Below are positions 17,033-25,800 of a stretch of 64,000 nt of DNA, in pieces. Position 1 is the first letter of the stretch. Every line of letters starts with the position of its first letter. Source of the DNA: Flavobacteriales bacterium (GTDB taxonomy: Bacteria > Bacteroidota > Bacteroidia > Flavobacteriales > UBA7312); assembly GCA_029248105.1 (NCBI GenBank), contig JAQWJZ010000037.1:1-64000 (forward strand), in the 5' to 3' direction. The translations under genes were made by a program, and so were the position numbers. The notes beneath the pieces were generated by a model. That model was not told the origin of the DNA. It made no database searches and worked only from the letters and a program-made list of their open reading frames with translations.

Positions 17033-17308
17033 ATTTTTTCTGGAGTATTTTGCCAGTAATCCCTTCCATTTACATGATTTGCAAAAAAATCTCTTGAAAA
17101 AGAAAATATTAAGGGTTAAAGTATTACACAAATTATCTTTCGGTAAGTTTCTTAGTCTATCAAGAGGCTGACTACAAATCGGACAACAATTACTGAATGA
17201 CTTGCTTTTTAGTCTTGATTTGAAAAGTCTAAGCCTTAATATTATAAGAGTAATTAAATATGAAAAAATTAAAAATACAATTATTACTACATAATCCACA
17301 ATTACCAC
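17024..17308 (-). CDS. small membrane protein with zinc-ribbon-like cysteines
   Basis: 94 residues from a GTG start. One N-terminal membrane helix (IVDYVVIIVFLIFSYLITLI) followed by a basic stretch and two CxxC pairs (CCPICSQ and CKSCKW) that look like a zinc ribbon facing the cytosol. No family recognised. It overlaps the end of the methyltransferase gene by 9 nt tail to tail and lies 49 nt upstream of the FAD oxidoreductase on the same strand. The start is uncertain: no ATG is available near the N-terminus. Confidence 0.6.
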   Translation of the reverse strand: MVIVDYVVIIVFLIFSYLITLIILRLRLFKSRLKSKSFSNCCPICSQPLDRLRNLPKDNLCNTLTLNIFFFKRFFCKSCKWKGLLAKYSRKNLK

Positions 17309-17357
17309 TTAGTGTTAAAGTTACAATTATGTAAACTTATAGAATTTTTTTGATATT

Positions 17358-18896
17358 TCAAATTCTATCAGCTACTTTTTTTCCATCAATTGCTGCAGAA
17401 ACAATTCCGCCAGCATATCCTGCGCCTTCACCACAAGGGTAAAGGTTGTTGATTTTAAGATGTTGCAGACTATCTTTATCTCTAGGAATTGATACAGGTG
17501 ATGATGTTCGACTTTCTAATGCTATTATGTTTGCCTCGTTTGTTAAATACCCTTTCATTTTTTTGCCAAAAACTTTAAAACTTTCTGACAACGAACTCGA
17601 AATACTATTCGGTAATATTTGGTGTAAGGGTTGTGATAAAATACCAGGTTGATAAGATGTTTTATTTAATTTGTTGGAAGTTTTATTATTTATAAAATCT
17701 ACCATTCTTTGTGCTGGAGCAACTTGTAAGTCAGGGGTTAATTTACACATACTTTCTTCTAATGACATCTGATAGTATAGCCCTTTTAGCTCTCCATGCT
17801 TTTCAAAAGGTTTTAGGTCTTCATCTTTTACTTCTACTACAATACCTGAGTTAGAAAAAATAGAATCTCTTTTTGAGGGGGACATACCATTAACTACTAT
17901 TTCACCACTATTTGTTGCTGCAGGTACAATAAAACCACCGGGGCACATGCAAAATGAATATACGCCTCTATTATTTGTTTGTGTGACTAATTTATAAGAT
18001 GCTGGTGGGAGGTAAGGCCCTCTTTCTTTACATGAATATTGTATTTGATCGATTAGACCTTGTGGGTGTTCTATCCTAATACCCATAGCAAATGGCTTGT
18101 ACTTAATTTCTATTGATTTTCTATCTAGTAAATTAAATATATCTCTGGCCGAATGACCAGTAGCTAAAATGGTGTTTTTTGCTAAAACTTTATCTTTATT
18201 TTGTAGGACTACACCTTGAATCGTATTATCTTTTATAATAAAATCGACAACTTTGGTGTTGAAGTGTATTTCGCCACCATGAGACAAAATGGTTTCTCTT
18301 ATATTGGCAATAATCTTTGGTAATTTATTGGTGCCAATATGCGGTTGTGCTTCAATTAAAATATCTTCTTTGGCACCATGATAAACTAATGTTTCTAAAA
18401 TATCAATGATTGATCCTCTCTTTTTGGATCGAGTATATAATTTTCCATCTGAGTAAGTGCCGGCCCCACCTTCTCCAAAACAATAGTTAGATTCTGGGTT
18501 TACAATATGGTTCTTATTAATTGCAGCAATATCGCGCCTTCTACTTCTAACATCTTTACCTCTTTCAAAAATGATGGGTTTTTTACCTTTTTCTAAGAGT
18601 GTCAAAGCTGCAAACAGACCTGCGGGTCCTGAACCTATAATGATTACTTCTTCAGAATTTGATACGTCTTTGTAGTTTTTTTCAATTTTAAGGTTTTCTT
18701 TTTTTTCCTTTTCATGGATTTCTATTCTAAGCTGGATTTTTACATCTCTTTTTCTAGCATCAATAGATTTTTTTAAGATTTTCCAATTGGACAATTCAAT
18801 TTCATTAGAATTTAATTCCTTATTGATATGCTTATTAATGGATTCATCAAATGCAGCGTCTTCTGGACTAAGTGTTAAGGAAAGTATTTTGGACAT
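17358..18896 (-). CDS. FAD-dependent oxidoreductase (COG2509-type)
   Basis: 512 residues. An N-terminal domain of about 80 residues (KKSIDARKRDVKIQLRIEI) precedes the FAD Rossmann motif (IIGSGPAGLFAALTLLEKG). Then FERGKDVRSRRRDIAAINK, NYCFGEGGAGTYSDGKLYTR, ILATGHSARDIF, and a C-terminal FAD motif (LYPCGEGAGYAGGIVSAAIDG). These match the widespread uncharacterised FAD dehydrogenase family. Physiological substrate unknown. It is read in the same direction as porT and ubiE, 11 nt after porT, and is probably the last gene of that transcript. Confidence 0.88.
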   Translation of the reverse strand: MSKILSLTLSPEDAAFDESINKHINKELNSNEIELSNWKILKKSIDARKRDVKIQLRIEIHEKEKKENLKIEKNYKDVSNSEEVIIIGSGPAGLFAALTLLEKGKKPIIFERGKDVRSRRRDIAAINKNHIVNPESNYCFGEGGAGTYSDGKLYTRSKKRGSIIDILETLVYHGAKEDILIEAQPHIGTNKLPKIIANIRETILSHGGEIHFNTKVVDFIIKDNTIQGVVLQNKDKVLAKNTILATGHSARDIFNLLDRKSIEIKYKPFAMGIRIEHPQGLIDQIQYSCKERGPYLPPASYKLVTQTNNRGVYSFCMCPGGFIVPAATNSGEIVVNGMSPSKRDSIFSNSGIVVEVKDEDLKPFEKHGELKGLYYQMSLEESMCKLTPDLQVAPAQRMVDFINNKTSNKLNKTSYQPGILSQPLHQILPNSISSSLSESFKVFGKKMKGYLTNEANIIALESRTSSPVSIPRDKDSLQHLKINNLYPCGEGAGYAGGIVSAAIDGKKVADRI

Positions 18897-18907
18897 CTCG
18901 TTATATT

Positions 18908-19603
18908 TTATTCAAATGTAAATGATATTGTAAAGCCTCTAGTTTTCATTCCTTTTATGGATCGGCTGTATATGCTACCATCGTTTACTACTAAGTTTGT
19001 TAATCCAAAATTGGCTTTTAGTTCAGGAGAAAATTTGAAATAGGGCAGGTAAAAATCCAAGCCTAATCCAATTTCATATAAAAAATCATCTTTTTTAATT
19101 TTTACAATTTCTAAACCTTCGTCGTCAATATTTCTTTGCGAAGCTAAGTCCAATGAATATTTTAAGCCGGTGAGAATATAGGCTCTACCATTATTATAGC
19201 GTGATGATTTGTACTTTAAACTTATAGGAAATTCAATAAAAGTGGATTCAATTTTTTTATTTTCATCAGTTAGTACAGTGTTGTCATTTAGAGTGTAGAA
19301 TATTCTTCTTTCAGCTAATGAAAGGGTAGGGATAAACCTTAAGTCTAGGTTATTTCCTAATCGCATATTGGATACTACTCCTAGATTAAAACCTTTTTGA
19401 TTTTGGGATTGGAGTACAAAAAGTTCGTCTTCTACATTTGAAACTGGTGTTATTTTAAAATCAAGAGTATTTATACCTATCAAAAAACCAAAATGTAATG
19501 GTTTATTATCATAGTTAGGTAGGTTTAGAGGGACATTGTAGCGTTGAGCAAATAGGCTTTGGCTCAAAAGTATCAAGACAGTTAATTTGTAAATTTTTTT
19601 CAT
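18908..19603 (-). CDS. porT: type IX secretion outer-membrane protein PorT
   Basis: 231 residues. Signal peptide ending SLFAQ, then an 8-stranded-type beta-barrel pattern ending in phenylalanine (FTISFTFE). Features of the PorT/SprT family: NYDNKPLHFGFLIGINTLDF, GFNLGVVSNMRLGNNLDLRF, FIEFPISLKYKS and LGLDFYLPYFKFSPEL. PorT is required for T9SS secretion in Porphyromonas and Flavobacterium. The several sorting-domain proteins in this window are its expected cargo. The ubiE-porT pairing on one transcript is common in Flavobacteriia. Confidence 0.88.
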   Translation of the reverse strand: MKKIYKLTVLILLSQSLFAQRYNVPLNLPNYDNKPLHFGFLIGINTLDFKITPVSNVEDELFVLQSQNQKGFNLGVVSNMRLGNNLDLRFIPTLSLAERRIFYTLNDNTVLTDENKKIESTFIEFPISLKYKSSRYNNGRAYILTGLKYSLDLASQRNIDDEGLEIVKIKKDDFLYEIGLGLDFYLPYFKFSPELKANFGLTNLVVNDGSIYSRSIKGMKTRGFTISFTFE

Positions 19604-19629
19604 ACTGCAATATCGTAAAAAAAATAGAA

Positions 19630-20358
19630 TTATTTCGTTGCAGTATATAAAGCTGCGACGCCAAATGTTAATGGCTTAAATTCAGCCTTTTTAAAGCCAG
19701 CTTTTTCAAGTTTTTTGATAAAATCACCTCTACTTGGAAAGGCTGCTACAGATTCGGGGAGATAAGTATATGCTGAATTGTCTTTTGAAAATAACTTTCC
19801 TAAAAGTGGAAGTATCCCTTTAAAATAAAGTCCATATAATTGTTTGAATGGAAATGTGTTTGGTTCAGCGGGTTCCAAAATGGCTAATTTACCACCTGTT
19901 TTCATAACTCTACACATTTCACTAAGTCCTTTGTCCAGGTTTTCAAAGTTTCGAACACCAAAACCTGCAGTTACCGCATCAAATGAATTATCATCAAATT
20001 GAAGATTTTCTGAATCGCCATATATCATGTCGATAATATTGTCAATACCTTTTTTCTTCATTTTTGAACGTCCTACCTCTAGCATATTATTAGAGATATC
20101 TATACCAACAATTTTGTTTGGTTTTAGGGAGTTTGCTTCAACAGCTAAATCACCTGTGCCTGTTGCAATATCTAATATTGTTTTTGGATTTACTTTAGCG
20201 ATTTCTTTCACTGCTCTCTTTCGCCATAATATATCAATGCCTAAAGATAAAAAGTGGTTGAGAAAGTCATATCTACCAGCAATAGCGTCAAACATTTTTG
20301 CTACTTGTTCTTTTTTGGAAGATTTATCTTTATTATAAGGAGTGATTTTTGTTCCCAA
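19630..20358 (-). CDS. ubiE: demethylmenaquinone methyltransferase
   Basis: 242 residues. Class I SAM-dependent methyltransferase with the UbiE/MenG signatures YDFLNHFLSLGIDILWRKRA, ILDIATGTGDLAVEA (SAM motif I), DAVTAGFGVRNFENLDKGL and GGKLAILEPAEP. It adds the last methyl group to menaquinone. With mqnE elsewhere in the window, it indicates menaquinone as respiratory quinone. The start is TTG at 20358; the alignment of the KKEQVAKMFDAIA segment supports this start, with a promoter box 23 nt upstream. Confidence 0.95.
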   Translation of the reverse strand: MGTKITPYNKDKSSKKEQVAKMFDAIAGRYDFLNHFLSLGIDILWRKRAVKEIAKVNPKTILDIATGTGDLAVEANSLKPNKIVGIDISNNMLEVGRSKMKKKGIDNIIDMIYGDSENLQFDDNSFDAVTAGFGVRNFENLDKGLSEMCRVMKTGGKLAILEPAEPNTFPFKQLYGLYFKGILPLLGKLFSKDNSAYTYLPESVAAFPSRGDFIKKLEKAGFKKAEFKPLTFGVAALYTATK

Positions 20359-20381
20359 AACTTAAATAGTGTGTTAGGGTA

Positions 20382-20389
20382 CAAAGATA
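20382..20389 (-). promoter_or_regulatory. -7 promoter element for ubiE-porT
   Basis: TATCTTTG on the minus strand, 23 nt before the TTG start of ubiE. Confidence 0.45.
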
Positions 20390-20406
20390 GCCAAATAGTT
20401 ATTCTA

Positions 20407-22641
20407 CTATTCAATATCTTTTTTATTAATGCTATTAACGAATAGTATATTTCCTAAATTGTCATATCCTTCGAAAATGTCAAGTTTTTGTTTCTTCACT
20501 AATTCACCTCTAAATCCTATTATTGTTAAATCTGATTTTGATGAGCGTTGGTTTATAATCTCTTTAATACTGATGTCTTCATCGTGTAGTAACATTTTCA
20601 TATTCCTAGGTGAAATAGGAAGACGACCAGATTCAATGTAGTCAAACATTTGATTTTTATATTCTTCAAATTTATCTTTAGGATAAATAGAAAACACCTT
20701 GATTTGTGCGTTTTTCCAATCTGGGTGCCCTAAGATAATATATCCTAATAAGATCATCATATTTGAGTTTTCATAATCTCTTGACGATATCCAAATGTGG
20801 ATTTCTTCTTTTTTATCAACCTTATTGTCATTGGAGCGCATTATGGCAACGTCATAGCCTGTGGTATGTAGTAGGTTAAAATTGCTAATTACATCTTCAA
20901 ATGATTCTTTGTTTGACTCGCAATATTCTAGAAGAATAAGATTATTTTCAGTTCCTGTAATACTAGAAAGTTGTACGACTTGTGCTAGGGCAGATGTATA
21001 AGAAGGTGAAATTAAAGTATCTACATATACATTCGTTTTTTTATTTTCAATAAGTTTATGTTTAATTTCTTTTGACTCTTCAAACGTTTGTTTACTTAGA
21101 TATCCTTTAATAAAATGTATGTATGTTCCGAAACCATATTTGTGTGCTATCCATCTTGTAATATCAAAAGCACCATTTCGCTTTAAGGAGGCATCACTAA
21201 TACTTACAACGAATGGTCGCCAATGTACATTTGAAATTGAGCTTTCATTTTTACGTTGTAAAAATATTTGAATTTGTCTTCCAAGTTGTTCTAAAACATC
21301 TTTGAAAAGATTAACAAACTCTCTTTTGTCAGATGATTTTTTACTAATGAAATAATAGAAAGAAATCATGATGATAATAGAAAGAAAAGCAAATAAGGTA
21401 TCCATTTTGAACATTAACCAAATAGATAATGTTGCTCCAAGCAGAGATATATACCATCTTGATTTAAATACTGGTCGGTATGACGGATCTCCAGAAAAAT
21501 GTTCTAAAAAAGAGATTAAGCAAATTGCTCCATAGGTTACCATAAAAAACATGGAAATAATTCGAGCGACAAAATTAATATCACCAATGTAAATAAAGAA
21601 AAATGCAATAACACAGGTTACTAATGTACCATTGAGCGGTTCGTTATTTTTTTTCTTTCCCTTGGCTAACCAATAGTCAAGTTTTAAAGATGGGAATATC
21701 TTATCTTTTCCAAGAGCTTGTAATGTACGTGGAGCCACAATGATCGAGCCTAAAGCAGAAGAAATAGCTGCGCAAGCCAATCCAATAGGAATAATTGGTC
21801 TCCAAAGTGCAATATCACTCATTACAAGTTGATTGTTAGCAAGGTTCTCTAAATCGGTAGAAACTGTTAGTTTGAATGCTACTAAAACATATATTATAGC
21901 CCCTAAGATAGTAGCAATTATGGTCCCTCTTGGGATAGAAACTCTAGGTTCTTTTAAGTCGCCAGATAAGCCTAAACCAGCAGAAATCCCTGTAAAGGCA
22001 GGGAAAATAATGGTAAATACATAAAAGAAATTATCGGCATTTTCTACCTTCGAAAAGAAGTCTACATTATCCCAACTTATTTGACTTTCTCCAAAGAAGA
22101 ATAAAATCAAAGAAACAAATATGATTGATGCTACAACGTATAGGGCTTTAACTCCTAAATCGGCACCTTTTGATAGTATAAGAATTGATAATAAGCTCAT
22201 TGACACTAAGCCGATGGCTTTTCTATCTTCTAGATAATGAGAAAAACTCCCAAGGTTATAGGTTTCGTTAATGTATTGTCCAAAAGGAATAAATGACTCA
22301 GCAAAGGCAATGATATAAAAGGAAACACTAATGGCTTGTGATAAAAATAATGCAATACCAATGGCAGCACCAATATTTAATCCAAATGATCTAGAAATTA
22401 CGTAATAGTCACCGCCACCCTCCACCTTTCTATTGGTTGCAATTTCAGCAACCGCCAAAGCAGTAGGAATTGTAACCGCATGACCTAGTATAATAATTGC
22501 TATTGCTCCAAAGAAGCCTACATTACCAACGGCATATCCGAAACGTAAAAATAGAATGGCACCTAAAATAGTGCTGATAGAAGCCATAAATACAGGGGTC
22601 GTTCCAAATTGACCAAGACTTTCTTTTAATCTTCTAGGCAT
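20407..22641 (-). CDS. APC-superfamily transporter, cation-chloride cotransporter (SLC12)-like
   Basis: 744 residues. About 12 membrane helices in residues 12-430, opening with FMASISTILGAILFLRFGYAVG, then VEGGGDYYVISRSFGLNIGAAIG, AFTGISAGLGLSGDLKEPRVSIPRGT and ALGSIIVAPRTLQALGKD, the pattern of Na-K-Cl/amino-acid cotransporters. The last 300 residues are cytosolic (IHFIKGYLSKQTFEESKEI, DLTIIGFRGELV) and resemble the SLC12 C-terminal region. Transported ion unknown: chloride with potassium or sodium is the best guess; amino acid is the alternative. Monocistronic. Confidence 0.82.
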   Translation of the reverse strand: MPRRLKESLGQFGTTPVFMASISTILGAILFLRFGYAVGNVGFFGAIAIIILGHAVTIPTALAVAEIATNRKVEGGGDYYVISRSFGLNIGAAIGIALFLSQAISVSFYIIAFAESFIPFGQYINETYNLGSFSHYLEDRKAIGLVSMSLLSILILSKGADLGVKALYVVASIIFVSLILFFFGESQISWDNVDFFSKVENADNFFYVFTIIFPAFTGISAGLGLSGDLKEPRVSIPRGTIIATILGAIIYVLVAFKLTVSTDLENLANNQLVMSDIALWRPIIPIGLACAAISSALGSIIVAPRTLQALGKDKIFPSLKLDYWLAKGKKKNNEPLNGTLVTCVIAFFFIYIGDINFVARIISMFFMVTYGAICLISFLEHFSGDPSYRPVFKSRWYISLLGATLSIWLMFKMDTLFAFLSIIIMISFYYFISKKSSDKREFVNLFKDVLEQLGRQIQIFLQRKNESSISNVHWRPFVVSISDASLKRNGAFDITRWIAHKYGFGTYIHFIKGYLSKQTFEESKEIKHKLIENKKTNVYVDTLISPSYTSALAQVVQLSSITGTENNLILLEYCESNKESFEDVISNFNLLHTTGYDVAIMRSNDNKVDKKEEIHIWISSRDYENSNMMILLGYIILGHPDWKNAQIKVFSIYPKDKFEEYKNQMFDYIESGRLPISPRNMKMLLHDEDISIKEIINQRSSKSDLTIIGFRGELVKKQKLDIFEGYDNLGNILFVNSINKKDIE

Positions 22642-22663
22642 AAATAAATAGAAAATATTTTTT

Positions 22664-22671
22664 CAAATGTA
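22664..22671 (-). promoter_or_regulatory. -7 promoter element for the SLC12-like transporter
   Basis: TACATTTG on the minus strand, 22 nt before the ATG at 22641. Confidence 0.45.
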
Positions 22672-22725
22672 TAAAAATTAAAAATCAAATCTTTTATACA
22701 AAATAGTATTAAATTCGCCTCCATA

Positions 22726-23520
22726 ATGACAAAGGATAGACTGCACGAAATTATTTTTGAAGCGGATACTAAGAAAGGTAAGCTTTTTGATGTTATGTTA
22801 CTTATAGCTATCCTAATTTCTGTTTTAGGCGTTATTTTAAGTAGCGTAGAAGCTATAGAAAAAGAATATGGCAATCTTTTAAGATTAACAGAGTGGTTTT
22901 TCACCATATTATTTACAATAGAATACATACTCCGAATTTATTCAATTAAAAAACCGTTTAAATATATCTTTTCATTTATGGGTATTATTGATTTTTTGTC
23001 AATTATACCTACTTATTTGGTGTTTTTATACCCACCCATTCACGTTTTAGTAGATATCCGTGCTATTAGACTAATTCGGATTTTTAGAGTATTTAAATTG
23101 TCGAGATATTTGAGAGGTGCTATAATTATGCAAATTGCACTTAAATCTTCAAGACCTAAGATAATTGTCTTTTTACTTTCGGTTTCTTTAATAGTTATCA
23201 TTCTAGGAACTCTGATGTATATTGTTGAAGGACAAAAAAATGGTTTTGAGAATATTCCCAAATCAATTTATTGGTCTGTTGTAACTTTAACGACTGTGGG
23301 TTATGGTGATGTGGTTCCAGTAACTTCTTTGGGTAAGTTCTTAGCCTCAATAATTATGATATTAGGTTATGGAATTATTGCTGTACCAACGGGGATTGTT
23401 ACAGCTGCTATGACCAAGTCATCGAAGGTTTCGACTCAGTCTTGTAGAGAATGTTCAAAAGAAGGTCACGAAGCAGATGCTGTATGCTGTAAATTCTGTG
23501 GTGCTATATTAAACGACTAG
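22726..23520 (+). CDS. voltage-gated potassium channel with C-terminal zinc ribbon
   Basis: 264 residues. Six membrane helices: S1 (FDVMLLIAILISVLGVIL), S2 (WFFTILFTIEYILRIY), S3 (FSFMGIIDFLSIIPTYL), S4 with regularly spaced arginines (IRAIRLIRIFRVFKLSRYLR), S5, and S6 after the selectivity filter TLTTVGYGDVVP, which is the K+ signature. The last 25 residues carry two CxxC pairs (CRECSKEG and CKFCGAIL), a zinc ribbon not usual in Kv-like channels. Residues 1-20 are cytosolic. The gene overlaps the convergent kinase gene by 17 nt. Confidence 0.9.
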   Translation: MTKDRLHEIIFEADTKKGKLFDVMLLIAILISVLGVILSSVEAIEKEYGNLLRLTEWFFTILFTIEYILRIYSIKKPFKYIFSFMGIIDFLSIIPTYLVFLYPPIHVLVDIRAIRLIRIFRVFKLSRYLRGAIIMQIALKSSRPKIIVFLLSVSLIVIILGTLMYIVEGQKNGFENIPKSIYWSVVTLTTVGYGDVVPVTSLGKFLASIIMILGYGIIAVPTGIVTAAMTKSSKVSTQSCRECSKEGHEADAVCCKFCGAILND

Positions 23521-24472
23521 CTTCTTTTAGAAGCATGTCTTTATCCAATGGATTGACTCCAACACTTTCACACGATAATCCACCAGCAAGGTTAGCCAGT
23601 TGAGCTATCGCATTGAAATTAATATTCTTAGCCAAAGCTAAAGCGGCAGTAGCAATAACAGCATCACCAGCACCTGATACGTCAACTATATTTCTTTTAA
23701 AAGCGGGGTAGTGGGTACTCTCATTTTCAGTTTGAATATATACCCCTTTTTCTGATAGGGTAAGAAGGAATGCTTTAGCGTCGAGCTGTTTTCTTTGATA
23801 TGAAACAATATGTGCTAAGGAGTCTAAACTTAAGGAATCATTGTCACTAGAGTTACTCTCTGTTAACTCCTTAGAATTTGGTTTAAATAAATCAACTCCT
23901 TTGTATTCCCAATAATTATCTTTCTTAGGATCTACTAGAACAGGTATGTTTAATTTTTTGGCTGATGATATTAATTCACTAATAATGTTTTTAGAAAGAA
24001 CTCCTTTGTTGTAATCTTGAAAAATAACGATTTGAACATCTTTCATTAAATGTTTTGTATGTTGAATGAAATCAGATTCATTAGAGATTGAAAAGGTGTC
24101 TTCTTCGTCAACTCTTAGTTGGTGTTTGTTTTCACTTATTATTCTTGTCTTAAGGGTAGTTTTTCTATCTTCTTGTAAAATACCTTCGGTTGACAGTTTC
24201 TCGGCTTTCATTAAATCGAAAAAGCCTTTGTCATCATTTCCTATTACTGAGCATAAAATGGGTGTCCCACCTAAAGCTTTAATATTGGATGCTACATTAG
24301 CAGCACCACCAAGTCTTTTTTCATGTTTTTCAACATCAACAATAGGTATTGGAGCTTCTGGAGATTGTCTATTTATACTCCCCCACATGTAAGAATCAAT
24401 CATGGCATCACCAATAATAAGGACTTTGATTTTTGCAAAATCGTTAAATATGTTATGCCAATTTATTTTCAC
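23504..24472 (-). CDS. hldE: PfkB-family sugar kinase, heptose 7-phosphate kinase-like
   Basis: 322 residues. Ribokinase-like fold: ILIGDAMIDSYMWGSINRQSPE, EKRLGGAANVASNIKALGG (substrate loop), DQYNKGVLS-like segment at IFQDYNKGVLSKNI, PVLVDPKKDNYWEY, and the anion hole NIVDVSGAGDAVIATAALAL with catalytic Asp. These match the kinase half (RfaE domain I) of HldE, which makes heptose-1,7-bisphosphate for lipopolysaccharide. The nucleotidyltransferase half is absent, so only the kinase step is encoded here. It lies 4 nt downstream of the aminotransferase gene. Confidence 0.85.
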   Translation of the reverse strand: MKINWHNIFNDFAKIKVLIIGDAMIDSYMWGSINRQSPEAPIPIVDVEKHEKRLGGAANVASNIKALGGTPILCSVIGNDDKGFFDLMKAEKLSTEGILQEDRKTTLKTRIISENKHQLRVDEEDTFSISNESDFIQHTKHLMKDVQIVIFQDYNKGVLSKNIISELISSAKKLNIPVLVDPKKDNYWEYKGVDLFKPNSKELTESNSSDNDSLSLDSLAHIVSYQRKQLDAKAFLLTLSEKGVYIQTENESTHYPAFKRNIVDVSGAGDAVIATAALALAKNINFNAIAQLANLAGGLSCESVGVNPLDKDMLLKEASRLI

Positions 24473-24476
24473 TAAT

Positions 24477-25670
24477 TTATTTCAGTTTTGATAATGATTT
24501 TCTGATCCTCTCCACTGCTTCGATAAGATTTTCTTCAGAGGCAGCATACGATATTCTAACACAATTTGGAGAGCCAAAAGCTTCTCCAGCAACTAAGGCT
24601 ACGTGAGCATCGTTTAGAAGATACATGCAGAAATCGCCAGAGTTCGCTATTACTTTTTCGCCATCAACCTTGCCAAAATAGTGTGATACATCGGGAAAAA
24701 TATAAAACGCACCATCAGGAGTATTTGTTTTAATTCCAGGTATTTCAGATAACATTTTCAACATTAAATCTCTTCTTTTGTGAAATGCTATCCTCATGTG
24801 TTCAACTTCAGATGGAGAAGCTAACATTGCTGTTTCTGTGGCTTTTTGAGCAATAGCACAAGTAGCAGAGGTGACTTGACCCTGTATTTTGTTACAGGCA
24901 CTAGCAATCCATTGTGGTGCTGCTATGTAACCCACTCTCCAACCAGTCATTGCAAAACCTTTAGAAACACCATTTACGGTAATAACCCTATCTTTTATTG
25001 AATCTATTCTGGCCATACTGTAATGTTCAACTCCAAAATTGATGAGTTCGTATATTTCATCACTAATCACATATATTTGAGGGTGCTTTTCTAAAACTTT
25101 TGCTAATTCTTCTAGTTCTTTTTGGCTGTATACCGTTCCACTTGGATTACATGGAGAACTAAAAATTATCATTTTTGTATTTGGTGTAATAGCTTTTTCT
25201 AAGTCTTGTGGACTCATTTTGAAGTCATTTTCAATACTACTTTTAATCACTACTGGTGTTGCCTCACCTAATTTAACTAGTTCAAAATAGCTTACCCAAT
25301 ATGGAGCAGGTAATATGACTTCATCTCCAGAGTTTAGCAAACTCAAGCATACATTGGCTATGGATTGTTTTGCACCTGTAGATACAACAATTTGTTCAAC
25401 ATTAAACTCCAATTGATTGTCTCGTTTTAACTTTTTGCAAATGGCTTCTCTTAGCTCAGCTAAACCAGGGACAGGAGTGTAGTGCGAGTAATTATTATCG
25501 ATGGCTTGTTTGGCTGATTCCTTAATAAATTCTGGGGTGTCAAAGTCGGGTTCTCCAAGACTTAGAGCAATAACATTATGTCCTTGTGCTTTTAACTCAC
25601 GACTCATCCTAGCCATGGCAAGTGTTGCAGATTCTGATAATTGCTTTAAACGATTTGATACTTGTTGCAT
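24477..25670 (-). CDS. aspC: pyridoxal-phosphate aminotransferase, aspartate aminotransferase-like
   Basis: 397 residues, fold type I, subgroup I. Seen: ALSLGEPDFDTPEFIKES, YSHYTPVPGLAELREAI, VVSTGAKQSIANVCLSL, LPAPYWVSYFELVKLG, FSSPCNPSGTVYS, VISDEIYELINFG and VNGVSKGFAMTGWRVGY, where the Lys forms the internal aldimine. FGSPNCVRISYAASEENL supplies the Arg that binds the substrate carboxylate. It exchanges amino groups between an amino acid, probably aspartate, and 2-oxoglutarate. Exact substrate range not predictable. Confidence 0.92.
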   Translation of the reverse strand: MQQVSNRLKQLSESATLAMARMSRELKAQGHNVIALSLGEPDFDTPEFIKESAKQAIDNNYSHYTPVPGLAELREAICKKLKRDNQLEFNVEQIVVSTGAKQSIANVCLSLLNSGDEVILPAPYWVSYFELVKLGEATPVVIKSSIENDFKMSPQDLEKAITPNTKMIIFSSPCNPSGTVYSQKELEELAKVLEKHPQIYVISDEIYELINFGVEHYSMARIDSIKDRVITVNGVSKGFAMTGWRVGYIAAPQWIASACNKIQGQVTSATCAIAQKATETAMLASPSEVEHMRIAFHKRRDLMLKMLSEIPGIKTNTPDGAFYIFPDVSHYFGKVDGEKVIANSGDFCMYLLNDAHVALVAGEAFGSPNCVRISYAASEENLIEAVERIRKSLSKLK

Positions 25671-25698
25671 TATAGTGATATAAAAAAAAGATTAAATA

Positions 25699-25706
25699 CA
25701 AAAATA
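25699..25706 (-). promoter_or_regulatory. -7 promoter element for the aminotransferase gene
   Basis: TATTTTTG on the minus strand, 28 nt before the ATG at 25670. Confidence 0.45.
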
Positions 25707-25765
25707 CTAATTTACAGATGTAAATCATCTTTTCTTAAAATGATTTCTTTTTGTTATTTTATAAT

Positions 25766-25773
25766 TAACTTTG
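25766..25773 (+). promoter_or_regulatory. -7 promoter element for the FN3 T9SS protein
   Basis: TAACTTTG, 27 nt before the ATG at 25801. The nearest TTTG upstream is only 12 nt away, shorter than the consensus. Confidence 0.4.
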
Positions 25774-25800
25774 TAATAGATATTTATTAAACACTTAATC

